Of a stretch of 64,000 nucleotides of DNA, positions 39,323 through 49,088 are shown one piece after another (the stretch's first letter is position 1; each line of letters starts with the position of its first letter). The notes beneath the pieces were generated by a model. The model saw only the letters and a program-made list of their open reading frames with translations. It was not told the origin of the DNA and did no database searches. Where the stretch lies: the NCBI RefSeq assembly GCF_000373905.1, contig NZ_KB892705.1:2561020-2625019 (forward strand). Reading direction: 5' to 3'. Made by a program: the position numbers and the translations under genes. Source of the stretch: Mycobacterium sp. 155 (GTDB lineage Bacteria > Actinomycetota > Actinomycetes > Mycobacteriales > Mycobacteriaceae).

Positions 39323-41770
39323 TCACGTACGCAGTGGCAAACCCTCACGCAGCCTCGAGGCGACCTCGTCCCAGGAGGCTTCTGCTGTCAATGCGCGTGC
39401 TCCGGATTCCCCCAGTCGTTGCGCCAAGTCGGGTTGGGTTAGCAGACGCACGAGCGCATCGGCGAGGGCGTCGGCATCATCGGGTGCGACCAGCAACCCG
39501 GAAATCCCTTCGACCACCACAGTGGGGATATCGCCCACGCGAGTGGCGACCACTGGCCGAGCAAAGGTGTGCGCCAAATGCGCCACCCCGGACTGACTGC
39601 TGCGCTTATACGGCAGGACCACACACCTGGCCCGCGCGAAGTATGCGGAGACCTCTTCCACCGGGACGTATTCAGTGTGCAGGCTGACGCCGGCAAGTTC
39701 GGCGACGCGGGCGCGTAACGCCGGGGCATCGACGTCGGCACTCAATGCACCGACGATGGCCAGTTCTGCGGCGGGAACGCGTGCCCGCACCGTCGGCCAG
39801 GCATCGCACAGCGTATCGATCCCCTTGTAGGCCGTAATCGTGCCGAAGCACAGAGCCACCGGCCCGGTGGTGTCCACGCCGGCAATGGGAGTCGACGCGA
39901 AGATGCTTTCGTCACCGTGCGGTATGACATGGACCGGAGCGGTAATCGGCCAGGTCTCGATCAGCGTCTGCCTCGCCGATTCCCCCAACACGAAGGCCAC
40001 GTCTAGGTCGGCGTAGGCCGGCGCCAGCGCACGGCTGGTCGCGCCGGAAGTCTTGTACATCCCGTTCTGGCCGGGTTGTTCGACCAGCGGGCGGGGCTCG
40101 TGCGCGACGATGCCCAGCACGGTTCTCGGAAGAACCTTCCGTACCAGCCGCACGCCCCAGCCGTCGACCGGAAATCGCCACGCCGACCACAGGACTACGT
40201 CGGGCCGAGTACGCACCAGGTAGCCAAGCAGGATCGCCCACGCTGCTGTGTGCTGACCCGCCCTAACTCCTCGACGAGCCCGGCGCCACCATTCCGGAAC
40301 GTTGGCGCCGGCGGTGGGATGCCAGGTCGGTAGCAAGCTGCGTACTCGACAACCCGGCACCCGGGAATTCAGCTCCGGCGCGGGACCCGTGATCAGCTCG
40401 ACCTCATCGCCGGCCTGCGCCAGTGCTTCACCCAGCTGGAGCGAGAACTGGAACAGCCCACCCGCGGGAGGAAACTCCACCAGCACGACTCTTCGCGACC
40501 GCGTCTGCGTCGTCACCGCACTCTTAGCCCCGACCGGCCCGATAACCTGCTCGTACACCGAACGCAAACGGTTCACCCATACCTCGGCGCTGAAACTACG
40601 CTCGTATTGCTCTCGGCCAGCCTGCCGCATGGCCGTCGACTCGGCCTCATCGGAGCGAAGCATTGTTGCCATCTTGGCGACGGCAGCGCTCAGGGCTGCT
40701 GGTTGACCGGGTTCAACCAGCAGCCCACAGCCCGGCCCGACGATATCCGGTATGCCTCCGACGTTCGTCGCAACGATCGGCCGGGCGGCAGCCAATGCCG
40801 AGATCAGTGACGTCGGCAGGGCGTCCTCCAAGGACGGCTGGATAACGAAGTCGCACGCTGAGAGCAAGTCGGAGACATCGGAACGGAAGCCCAGGATCCG
40901 AATCCGTTCCCGGAGCACGGAATCGCTGTCGATCGCGGAGCGGATGTCCGCCAACAGCGGCCCATCGCCGGCCAGGGCCACGACCAACGGCAGGTCGTCG
41001 GGCAACTGCCGAATCGCCTCAAGCAGGGCTGCGTGACCCTTCTCCGGGCGCATGAGGCTGACGCACAACGCCAACAAAGCACCCTCAGGCACCCTGATCT
41101 CCGCGCGGATCGATGCCCGATCGCGAGTGACCTGTGGTTCGACTACTCCGTTGGGCAGCACCGTGACCGGCGCATCACCGGCATAACGGCTGTACCAGCG
41201 GCGTTGCGCACTGGAGAGCGCGATCACCCGCCGCGACAGATGCCGGCGTGCGAAGACTCCGGCGGCGACGCGCAGCTGATGCGGCCTGGAGGTCGGAATA
41301 TCGATAACGTGCAGAGTCGAGACCGCAGGCAGGTGCGCAAGGCGGGCCGCTGCCCCACCGACGATGTCGGCGTGCTTGAGATGAGTGTGCACAATGTCGA
41401 CGCGCTCGTCGCGAAGTAACCTGGCCAGGGTGACCGCCGACGTCGGGTCATACCGCCCGGTGTGCATCTCGTAGACCGTCGCGCCGAGTTCCCGCAGTTG
41501 CGGAACCACGCGGTTGTCCACCTCCTCGCCCGATCGCGCATCAGACAGACCCACGACAACCAAACGAAGGCCCGCCGCCGGCGCCGCTCGAGCGAGTTCG
41601 ACGAGCACCGCTTCCGCTCCGCCAGCGCCGAGGGAGTGGATGACATGGGCCACCGTAAGTTGACGGGGCGGCGTAGCGGACGTGACAATCTCCGGCTGGT
41701 CGTTGTGCTCCGGGCGGTAGCCCGGATCTTCGCTTTTCGCGCTAGGACCGGCCACTTCGCACCTCGTCAT
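39323..41770 (-). CDS. Two-domain fused GT-B glycosyltransferase (GT4 + GT4)
   Basis: A single open frame of 815 residues holding two complete GT-B enzymes. Domain 1 (about 30-415) has the acceptor start HVIHSLGAGGAEAVLVELA, VLPNGV and the donor E-x7-E region SLEDALPTSLISALAA. Domain 2 (about 425-815) has LVEFPPAGGLFQFSLQLGEAL, CFGTITAYKGIDTL and SGVAHLAHTFARPVVATRVG. Each is the size of one normal enzyme. An internal GTG at the joint is a possible second start. ATG 41770 overlaps the upstream GT gene by 29 bp. It probably adds two successive sugars to the lipid-linked repeat unit. Confidence 0.85.
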   Translation of the reverse strand: MTRCEVAGPSAKSEDPGYRPEHNDQPEIVTSATPPRQLTVAHVIHSLGAGGAEAVLVELARAAPAAGLRLVVVGLSDARSGEEVDNRVVPQLRELGATVYEMHTGRYDPTSAVTLARLLRDERVDIVHTHLKHADIVGGAAARLAHLPAVSTLHVIDIPTSRPHQLRVAAGVFARRHLSRRVIALSSAQRRWYSRYAGDAPVTVLPNGVVEPQVTRDRASIRAEIRVPEGALLALCVSLMRPEKGHAALLEAIRQLPDDLPLVVALAGDGPLLADIRSAIDSDSVLRERIRILGFRSDVSDLLSACDFVIQPSLEDALPTSLISALAAARPIVATNVGGIPDIVGPGCGLLVEPGQPAALSAAVAKMATMLRSDEAESTAMRQAGREQYERSFSAEVWVNRLRSVYEQVIGPVGAKSAVTTQTRSRRVVLVEFPPAGGLFQFSLQLGEALAQAGDEVELITGPAPELNSRVPGCRVRSLLPTWHPTAGANVPEWWRRARRGVRAGQHTAAWAILLGYLVRTRPDVVLWSAWRFPVDGWGVRLVRKVLPRTVLGIVAHEPRPLVEQPGQNGMYKTSGATSRALAPAYADLDVAFVLGESARQTLIETWPITAPVHVIPHGDESIFASTPIAGVDTTGPVALCFGTITAYKGIDTLCDAWPTVRARVPAAELAIVGALSADVDAPALRARVAELAGVSLHTEYVPVEEVSAYFARARCVVLPYKRSSQSGVAHLAHTFARPVVATRVGDIPTVVVEGISGLLVAPDDADALADALVRLLTQPDLAQRLGESGARALTAEASWDEVASRLREGLPLRT

Positions 41771-42893
41771 ACAACAGTTCGAGCTGGTCAACCCAACCTC
41801 CGAAGGAGAACTTTTCGCGGATGCGGGCCTGGCCGGCCGCACCGTAGGCGGCCGCCAGAGCAGAGTTCCCCATGACGCTCAACAAGGCATCGGTCAGGGC
41901 GGGCACGTCCCGCACAGGCACCAACCGACCTGTTACACCGTCCACCACGATCTCCCGGGTACCGCCGGCGTCTGCCGCTACGACGGGGAGACCGCACGCA
42001 CCAGCCTCGATCAGCGCCGTAGGCAAAGCCTCGTCAACCGAGGCCGACACAACCCCGTCTACGCTGCGGAGGATCTCTGGGATGTCCTCGCGAACACCCA
42101 GCAGTTGTATCGAAGCATCGAGACCAGCGGCCGTTATCGCACGTTCGACATCGGGCCGAGCCGGGCCGTCTCCGACGACCAAGAGCTTCGCGTCGGGGTA
42201 AGCGGCAACGACACCTGCCCAAGCCCGCACCAGGTCGGCGTGATTTTTATCCGGGCGCAGCGCGGCGATAACCGCCCACACCGGGCCGGTCGCCGAGCGT
42301 GGGTCCCGCTGGAGCGCGAACCGATCGAGGTCAACCCCGTTGGGAATCACCCGCCAAGTCTTCCGGGCCGGGCCATGCAGCCGTGCGTACTCCCGGTAAC
42401 AATGTTCCGAAACAAGCACCAGCCGACCGAAGCGGGCCGGGATGCGCACCGACCATCGCTCCTTGAGCCACTCACCACGTCGCACGTGCCGTTGCGGGCT
42501 GATATGTAAAGTCGCGACAACGGGCTTGCCGGCCAAACGCGCCGCGAGCGGGACGAGGGTCGCCGAATAGCCCAGGTGAGCATGCACAACATCGACCGGT
42601 GCCCGGCGCAGCGTACGGACCAATCGGACGAAGCCCATTGGGTCGAGGAGTCGACGGACCGACAAATACGTCGGGTTCAAACCGGCTTCGCTGAGCCGGC
42701 GGACGATCGTCTCATTCCCCCGGCTTGCAGGCGCAAGGCTCGCGGCGGACACCTCCAAAGATTCCGGAGCGTGTTTGCCCAGTTCGACGACGAGATTCTC
42801 GGCGCCGCCGAAGCTGAAGGTATCTAGGATCATCAGCACACGAATCGAATCGGCTGGCCGCCCGCACTGACCGCCCGCAGCGGATGCCGACAT
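41742..42893 (-). CDS. GT4-family glycosyltransferase
   Basis: A GT-B enzyme of 383 residues. The N-terminal MILDTFSFGGAENLVVELG is the acceptor-side motif, VHAHLGYSA and VIPNGVDLDRF (about 185-195) follow, and the donor site EALPTALIEAGACGLPVVAADAGG (split; E at about 280 and 288) is intact. ATG 42893 is preceded by GGAAGGA with a 7-base spacer, a strong ribosome site that decides the start over ATG 42923. It overlaps the fused GT gene, so the pair is one operon adding sugars to the EPS repeat unit. Confidence 0.88.
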   Translation of the reverse strand: MSASAAGGQCGRPADSIRVLMILDTFSFGGAENLVVELGKHAPESLEVSAASLAPASRGNETIVRRLSEAGLNPTYLSVRRLLDPMGFVRLVRTLRRAPVDVVHAHLGYSATLVPLAARLAGKPVVATLHISPQRHVRRGEWLKERWSVRIPARFGRLVLVSEHCYREYARLHGPARKTWRVIPNGVDLDRFALQRDPRSATGPVWAVIAALRPDKNHADLVRAWAGVVAAYPDAKLLVVGDGPARPDVERAITAAGLDASIQLLGVREDIPEILRSVDGVVSASVDEALPTALIEAGACGLPVVAADAGGTREIVVDGVTGRLVPVRDVPALTDALLSVMGNSALAAAYGAAGQARIREKFSFGGWVDQLELLYDEVRSGRS

Positions 42894-43133
42894 TCGTGGT
42901 TCCTTCCAAATTGGCTCGGCCATACGCCACGCTCGGTTGGCTCCGCCACATCTTTATCTTTATGGACAAGCCTGGACCGTAGACATTGGCACTGGCCGAC
43001 GAGCTTAACCTGATGGCAATGCGATTGAAGTAGCCGACATTAGCTGCCAGGCCAAAGGCTCGCCCAAGCTACACCGGGGAGAGCCTCAGCTGACAGTTCC
43101 AGTAGTTTGACGTCCGCGATACGGATCAAGCCG

Positions 43134-44150
43134 TCATTCCAGCACCTGTAGGCGATTCCAGGGAATCCCACGCATGCGGTCATAGTCCCACCGCAATCCT
43201 GCGTGCTCATAAGTACTCCCGATCGAGCCACCGCTAGCGGTCGGATCCAACTCGAAACTGACACTCAACGGCGCTCCTCCCGCATCGACGACGTAGGCGC
43301 CATAAACCTGCAACGCCCGCGCCACCGTCCGCTCCGCAGACGTCAAGTTCAACGCATTCAGATCCACCGCCGGATCCAGCCGCAACCGCGCCCCCTCCGG
43401 AATACAATCCGATCGCGTGGACTGACCGTCAGTCTTAATCGCCGGCGCACGGAAAACCCGTGCACACACGTTGTCACTCTGAAGCGCCAACGCATGCGGA
43501 ATGACCCCTTCCTGAATCTCGGCGACCCGGATCACCCCAGCCAACCGCGACGCACCCGACCCGGTGCTCGACCCACCCCAACCCGACCCATCCAGATCGT
43601 TGACCGCACCCCAACTCGCCGTCCATTGACTACCGGACCGCTCGGCCCGCCAGAACTCGAACACCTTGCGGGTCGACTCATCGATGATCACCATCGCCCC
43701 GTCGGACCCCGTGTTCGGAGCCGCACCATCCGGAATCGGCACCTGATAACCGTCAAACGGGCACCGCCCCCACGACGTGATCGTGCACCGCACCGTATAC
43801 CGCGGAGTCTCCACCGTTGCCCGATAAATCGGAACGCCATAAGCGACCAGACCGGCGGCCATGCCATCCCGAGAGACCCACTCAATCATCGCCGCACTGT
43901 TCGGGTCCAGCGGGGCCCCTTCGGGAATTCTCGTGCGCCACGGGCTATCCACGGCAAACGCCTCGAACAGTGCATGAGCGGACGGACTGGCGCAGCCCAG
44001 CATTCCCACCACAAACAGACCGGCCATGGCCAACCGGCCGAACCTCCGCGGCCGGCGGGCATTGCGACACGAATCTGCGGCACACGTGGATCCAACGACG
44101 CCGGTCAATGTCGTATCCCTTCCCACGCCGCCGAGCAAATATGCGGGCAT
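43134..44150 (-). CDS. Secreted protein, short paralog of 36168-37511
   Basis: A protein of 338 residues. After a basic N-terminus there is a hydrophobic signal (LAMAGLFVVGMLGCASPSAHA), cleaved either after AHA or, less canonically, before the Cys as a lipoprotein. The remaining about 275 residues match the C-terminal domain of the protein at 36168 over nearly their whole length, and the DNA is also nearly the same, so the copies are recent or kept alike by gene conversion. It lacks the carbohydrate-binding-like domain. Function unknown. The 296-bp gap to the divergent flippase contains a TACAGT hexamer (44334-44339) that could be a -10 for the flippase operon. Confidence 0.75.
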   Translation of the reverse strand: MPAYLLGGVGRDTTLTGVVGSTCAADSCRNARRPRRFGRLAMAGLFVVGMLGCASPSAHALFEAFAVDSPWRTRIPEGAPLDPNSAAMIEWVSRDGMAAGLVAYGVPIYRATVETPRYTVRCTITSWGRCPFDGYQVPIPDGAAPNTGSDGAMVIIDESTRKVFEFWRAERSGSQWTASWGAVNDLDGSGWGGSSTGSGASRLAGVIRVAEIQEGVIPHALALQSDNVCARVFRAPAIKTDGQSTRSDCIPEGARLRLDPAVDLNALNLTSAERTVARALQVYGAYVVDAGGAPLSVSFELDPTASGGSIGSTYEHAGLRWDYDRMRGIPWNRLQVLE

Positions 44151-44446
44151 TCAACTCCGAGACCAAAGGCTACCTACCGTATCGCGGCAGCGTCCAACGG
44201 TGACCCGTCGAATATCGGTCGCATAGACGTCTGCAGCAACCACCTAACCCGCAATTGCCCAGTTCACCGCACCGCTGGTCAACGAGGCCAGTGACCTAGT
44301 CAACACACGGAGTGATTGCTGGTCGGAGTGGGTTACAGTTTGCCAATGAATCCGGGTGCGGACATTCAGCTGCAGCGAATCGGCGTGCGCGCCGTCGTTC
44401 CACGCTGGCAAGCCGGACCCGCCGATGCGAACGCCGCTGATTAACT

Positions 44447-46057
44447 GTGAGATTGCGAACACTGATTCAACGGTGCCGGCCTGCACGAGATGCGCCGGAC
44501 CGCAACAGTTTCACTGAGGACGATTGCAACCACGCAGACGGGTGTACACAGCAGCCACACCCTGCGTTCGATCATACGAACCCGCCGCCAACGGGGCGCC
44601 AGGTCGCATGGAATTACCTGGTCTACGGCCTGAGCAAAAGCTCGTCGTTGATCATGACAGTTATCGTCGCGCGCCTACTCACACCCGCTGACTTCGGATT
44701 GTTTGCCATGGCGCTCCTGGTGGTCAACCTGTTCGATTATGTCAGGGATCTCGGCGTCGGTGCCGCACTGGTGCAGAGTCCGAAAAACTGGAATCGCATT
44801 GCACCAACGGGTCTGACGCTCACGTTGGTCTTCGGTGTCGTTGCCAGCGTCGCGATCGTGAGCATGGCTGGGTTGATTGCAGACGCCCTGCACCATCCCG
44901 ATCTGACACCGATGATTCGTGCCCTCGCCATCGCGTTGATGATCTCGGCGCTCAGCACGATTCCAGCCGCCTACCTACGGCGGGCCTTGGACTTTCGCCG
45001 CCGAATTCTGCCGGAGGCGCTCGGTGCCGCCACACGGGCGGTCCTAACTGTCGTGTTAGCCATCAACGGGCTCGGTGTATGGAGCCTGATATATGGCCAG
45101 CTCGCTGCTGCCATCGTCATGACCACGTTGTACTGGTGGGTTGCACGAACAGCCGTCCGGATCGAGTTCGACAGGAGCGAAGCGGTCGCACTGATTCGCT
45201 TCGGACTCCCCGTGAGCGCAGTCACACTGCTCGCTTTCGCGATATATAACGTCGATTATCTGGCCATCGGCTTGCGCCTGGGTGACGAAGAGCTGGGCCT
45301 GTACACAGTTGCGTACAGACTGCCAGAACTGCTGGTGCTCAATCTCTGCGTTGTGATCAGCGAGGTGCTGTTCAGCTCCCTGTCGCGACTACAACACGAC
45401 CGAGCGGCGGTTGCACAGCATTACCTTCAGGTCCTGACCGTGGTTGTTGCCCTTACCGCGCCGATCAGCGTCGCATTGGCCGCCGCCGCACCAGCCGTCA
45501 TAGGGACCTTGTTCGGGCCGACATACAGCAGTGCTGCACCGGTGCTTGCGGTGCTTGCGCTATATACCCTGATCTACTCGGCGTCATTTCATTCCGGAGA
45601 TGTGTACAAAGCCTTGAGACGACCGACGACGCTCACCGCTATCGAAGTGGTAAAGCTCGCCACCATGGTCGTTCCTATCTGGTGGGCAGCAGGACACGGA
45701 ATTGTGATGGTTGCATTTGTACTGCTGACGATCGAGATCGTGCACTTCGTGGCCCGAATGTGGGTGCTGGGCCCAGTCGCCGGGTTGCCTTTGCGCGAAA
45801 CGTTGAGGGCGGTCTCGCGTCCGACCCCGGCCGCTGCGGTTATGGGAGCGGTTATGGTTGTCGTCGGAAAATCGACGAGTTCGCTAACCGCCCCTGCAGC
45901 ACTCGTTGTCATGGTTTTGGCTGGATTGCCGACCTACATTCTTGCGCTACGGGTCACCGCGCCTGAGCTCGTCCGCGCGGGGCTGGCTGCCGCGCGGTCG
46001 GTGAGCCGCCGGTCCCAGGCAGTGAGCGCGCGAAGCTCGAAAGGAAAATTGGTGTGA
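44447..46057 (+). CDS. Wzx-type polysaccharide flippase 2
   Basis: A MOP-superfamily flippase of 536 residues with about 14 TM helices. The signature after a 50-residue N-terminal tail is WNYLVYGLSKSSSLIMTVIV and ARLLTPADFGLFAMA. It is only distantly similar to flippase 1, so they may carry different substrates or one may be specialised. GTG 44447 is the first start in frame; a later one would shorten the tail. It overlaps the Wzz-like gene by 4 bp (GTGA), beginning the wzx-wzz-wzy operon. Confidence 0.87.
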   Translation: MRLRTLIQRCRPARDAPDRNSFTEDDCNHADGCTQQPHPAFDHTNPPPTGRQVAWNYLVYGLSKSSSLIMTVIVARLLTPADFGLFAMALLVVNLFDYVRDLGVGAALVQSPKNWNRIAPTGLTLTLVFGVVASVAIVSMAGLIADALHHPDLTPMIRALAIALMISALSTIPAAYLRRALDFRRRILPEALGAATRAVLTVVLAINGLGVWSLIYGQLAAAIVMTTLYWWVARTAVRIEFDRSEAVALIRFGLPVSAVTLLAFAIYNVDYLAIGLRLGDEELGLYTVAYRLPELLVLNLCVVISEVLFSSLSRLQHDRAAVAQHYLQVLTVVVALTAPISVALAAAAPAVIGTLFGPTYSSAAPVLAVLALYTLIYSASFHSGDVYKALRRPTTLTAIEVVKLATMVVPIWWAAGHGIVMVAFVLLTIEIVHFVARMWVLGPVAGLPLRETLRAVSRPTPAAAVMGAVMVVVGKSTSSLTAPAALVVMVLAGLPTYILALRVTAPELVRAGLAAARSVSRRSQAVSARSSKGKLV

Positions 46058-46833
46058 ACAGAACCCGAGCCTGGCTGGTTGTAGTACTGCTGGCTGCTTT
46101 TGGCCTGTCGACTGGGGTCGCTATCGCCTATGTATTCACAGGCCGCTCAGAGCAGTTCACAGCTCAGGCGACGCTGGCCATGCTTCCCGCGGCGGATATT
46201 CCAGTTGAGGAGATACCCAGCTTCTGGGAGGTGCTCAATCGCGGTCAAGCGACCAGATCGGCCGCGATCGTACTGGAAGACAACCGTTGGCTCGCTTCCG
46301 CGGCGGAATCCTCGCAGGTGCCAATCTCCAGCCTCACTCTTAAGGCCGGAGTCATACCCGACACGACGCTGATCACGGTCACCATGCGGGCAAGCTCACC
46401 GAGCGTAGCTGAGCGGGCGCTGGACTCCGTACTGACCGACGCTATCGGGTTTGCCGCGTCGGTATCGGGCCCGTTCAGGCTGGAAATCGTCGGCTCGCCG
46501 CACGGCAGCGCTCGATCGGCGGGAACTGGCTCCGCCAAGATGTTCGGCGCGTTAGGGCTAGCGGGGCTGTTGGTTGGAGCGGGCGCCGGGTCGCTTGTCA
46601 GCCGGTCAACACGCAGAGGACCGGCACACCGTGCACCTGGTGATCCCGGGAACCGAGCTTCGGGCAAGAAGCACCGGTATAGGGAGAGCGCATCGGCCGT
46701 CTCGCCCGTCGACTGGAACGTGGCCGACACGCAAACCGCCGCGGCGACCCTTGACACCCGACACAACCACAGCGCCGAAAAGATGATCGCCGGCGATGAC
46801 GCCCCCGCGACAATCGAGATCCCGTTGCGGTGA
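46054..46833 (+). CDS. Wzz-like polysaccharide co-polymerase (chain-length determinant)
   Basis: A protein of 259 residues with the co-polymerase layout: TM helix 1 at about 7-27, a periplasmic domain at about 30-155 (FTAQATLAMLP start; LDSVL and FRLEIVGSP end), TM helix 2 at about 163-180 and a cytosolic tail of about 75 residues. The tail has no Walker motifs and only one Tyr, so there is no attached BY-kinase. Translational overlaps on both sides (GTGA with flippase and polymerase) support a joint function. Assignment rests on topology and context, since Wzz sequences diverge strongly. Confidence 0.68.
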   Translation: MNRTRAWLVVVLLAAFGLSTGVAIAYVFTGRSEQFTAQATLAMLPAADIPVEEIPSFWEVLNRGQATRSAAIVLEDNRWLASAAESSQVPISSLTLKAGVIPDTTLITVTMRASSPSVAERALDSVLTDAIGFAASVSGPFRLEIVGSPHGSARSAGTGSAKMFGALGLAGLLVGAGAGSLVSRSTRRGPAHRAPGDPGNRASGKKHRYRESASAVSPVDWNVADTQTAAATLDTRHNHSAEKMIAGDDAPATIEIPLR

Positions 46834-48842
46834 CTGCAGTTGGACGTTCACTGACGGGACGCGGCGCGGCTATTGGCCTCATCGGCGCGGGATTGGCAGT
46901 CGTGAGCTTAGCCGTGCTTGGGCCGAAGCCGATGATCATCGCAGTCGGTTTACCCGCCGCTATCGCCGCTGCCCTGTATGCGGCGCGGCGTCCGCAAGTC
47001 ATGCTCGTCGCGATGGTCGTCATTGAAGTGACGAATCTTGCTGGGGTGGTAGCCACGCACAGTTCCGTTCCCGTCTTCCACGCGTCCCTCGGCCTGGGAT
47101 TGTTGACCGTGGTTCTTGCTCTTCGCGACCCACAGATGCGGGGGCGCCTAAACCGGGGAACGGTCATCTGCGCCGGGCTTATCGCCTGTTATCTGGCCAC
47201 GCAACTGCTGGCCACCTTCAAGAGTCTTGACGCCGATCGCTCAATGGCCATGATGACCCACTACGTCATGGACTGCGTGTTTCTCTTCGTTCTGTTGGTT
47301 CTGGCGCAACTGAGCGGTAAGCCGTGGGCGGTCGCTGCAGCTGTCGTGGTGCCGCTGGCGGTGTTGTCAGTTCTCACCCTGATCAACCAAGTGGTTTTTG
47401 GAGGCACCCAGCCGTTCGGTGGCTTCGCGAACGTCACGGAGCAATCAGGCGAACTCGTCACAACGTTGAGGTACGGTGGGCCGCTTTACGACCCCAACTT
47501 CTGGGGTCGGCATCTGATCTTAGGTCTACCGCTGGCTGGCGCCCTCATCGTCCGCGCAGTTCAGTCGGGGCGTCGGATGGCGGTACTGGGATGGTCGGTG
47601 TCGATGCTTGCGCTGCTGGCCGGCGTGTACCTCACCCAGTCACGCGGCACGTTCCTCGCCACAGCGATGGTGTTCCTGGTCTGGGCGGTAGCAAGCGGTC
47701 CAGTTGCGCGGCGCCGGGCGCTCATGGCCGTACCGCTGGTCGCCTTGGTATTTCTGGTGCCGGGGATAGGCGACCGATTGTCCGCATTGGTCGCCGACGT
47801 ATCAGATTCGGGACAGCAGTACGGCCTAGATACGTCGGTGCACGACCGGACAGCAGCACAAGAGATGGCCTGGGATATGTTTCGGGACAGGCCGGTGTTC
47901 GGGCTTGGGCCCGATCTCTTCGCACCGTCGGTACCGAAGTATGCGGGCTTCGTCAATACGGCTGTCCTTGATTTTGAACGAGGCCCCACGGCCGCACACA
48001 ACCTATACCTCCAGCTCGCTGCTGAAAGCGGAATCGTCGGTCTACTGGGATGGCTGATTTTCGTCGGAGGCTTTATTGGCTACATCGCGTTCCGCGTAAC
48101 CCGGCTTTCGGCCGTACGGAATCTGGCCGATCGATCGCTCGCAGCCGCAACGCTGGCAGCCCTCATCGGCTGGTCAGTTGCGAGTGTGTTCCTGCATTTG
48201 TCCTATTTCCGGACGTTCGCGGTCCTACTCGCCCTGGCGGGATCGTTGGCGTCGACGACGACTGACGATTGCGGTGCCAGCCCCGACTGGCGGCGAAGGT
48301 TATCGGCGCTAACGCTTGGCGTTTTCCTCGGTGCCGCCACCACAGCCACTGTCGTCTATGCATCGTCCACCGAGGTACACACAGCAAGTCAAAGTGTCAC
48401 GTTATTACCTTCGGGCAAAATAGGGTGGCGTTACGCTTACGCGCTCGACGTCAGAAGCCGGGAAGTGCTGCTTCCAACCTATGCGGTTATTGCCGGATTT
48501 GACATGCCCGGAATAAAAACCTTTGCGGACACCGTTCGCGGCCTCATTACGGTGAGTGCGACGGACGCCGACTCAGATCGCGCACGGGCCAGTTTGGATA
48601 GAGCGTTGGCAAATGGGAGCGAGCGTTGGGCAGGTCTCGATACACAATCCGCGTACCGAATCGTACCCGTCGACAGTGTAAAAGAAACAACAAGCACAAA
48701 TAGATCAACCCGTTGGACAGCCATCGGGGTGATCGCCGGAGTGATCGTGGCCGCTGTGACTGCTCAATCACTGCGACGTCGATCGACGGATAGCTTAGAC
48801 TCCCACGCCGGTTCCGCAGTTAGTGATCACGCAATAAATTGA
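46830..48842 (+). CDS. O-antigen ligase/polymerase (Wzy_C) with extra Wzz-like C-terminal domain
   Basis: A protein of 670 residues. About 11-12 TM helices fill residues 10-475. The Wzy_C signatures are LTQSRGTFLATAMVF (about 268-282) and FRDRPVFGLGPDLF, then AAHNLYLQLAAESGIVGLLGW (about 350-410). An added module follows: TM at about 490-508, a periplasmic stretch at about 510-620 and TM at about 632-650. It resembles the preceding Wzz-like protein (TAxxxxxLLP, TVxxxxxDxxRARASLDRAL, YRIVPVDS). The likely role is polymerising repeat units outside the membrane, with built-in length control. GTG 46830 overlaps the upstream gene. Confidence 0.83.
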   Translation: MTAVGRSLTGRGAAIGLIGAGLAVVSLAVLGPKPMIIAVGLPAAIAAALYAARRPQVMLVAMVVIEVTNLAGVVATHSSVPVFHASLGLGLLTVVLALRDPQMRGRLNRGTVICAGLIACYLATQLLATFKSLDADRSMAMMTHYVMDCVFLFVLLVLAQLSGKPWAVAAAVVVPLAVLSVLTLINQVVFGGTQPFGGFANVTEQSGELVTTLRYGGPLYDPNFWGRHLILGLPLAGALIVRAVQSGRRMAVLGWSVSMLALLAGVYLTQSRGTFLATAMVFLVWAVASGPVARRRALMAVPLVALVFLVPGIGDRLSALVADVSDSGQQYGLDTSVHDRTAAQEMAWDMFRDRPVFGLGPDLFAPSVPKYAGFVNTAVLDFERGPTAAHNLYLQLAAESGIVGLLGWLIFVGGFIGYIAFRVTRLSAVRNLADRSLAAATLAALIGWSVASVFLHLSYFRTFAVLLALAGSLASTTTDDCGASPDWRRRLSALTLGVFLGAATTATVVYASSTEVHTASQSVTLLPSGKIGWRYAYALDVRSREVLLPTYAVIAGFDMPGIKTFADTVRGLITVSATDADSDRARASLDRALANGSERWAGLDTQSAYRIVPVDSVKETTSTNRSTRWTAIGVIAGVIVAAVTAQSLRRRSTDSLDSHAGSAVSDHAIN

Positions 48843-49088
48843 AAGCTGCCATCGACTAGCGGAATGTCGATCGATAATCGTTCAGCTGGTTGGGCAACGG
48901 CGGACATGTGTCGGCTCCGGTCGAATATTGGATAGTTTCTTTCGGAGCTACCGCCATCGCCCCGAGTTGGAGTTCGGCATCAGATCAGACAATCGGCGCT
49001 GATCGCTCTCGATATACGACGCTAGTGCGTCGCATCGACTTGCCGCGACACCGACGTGCCATCCATTTATTCACGTATTCACGCCGAT

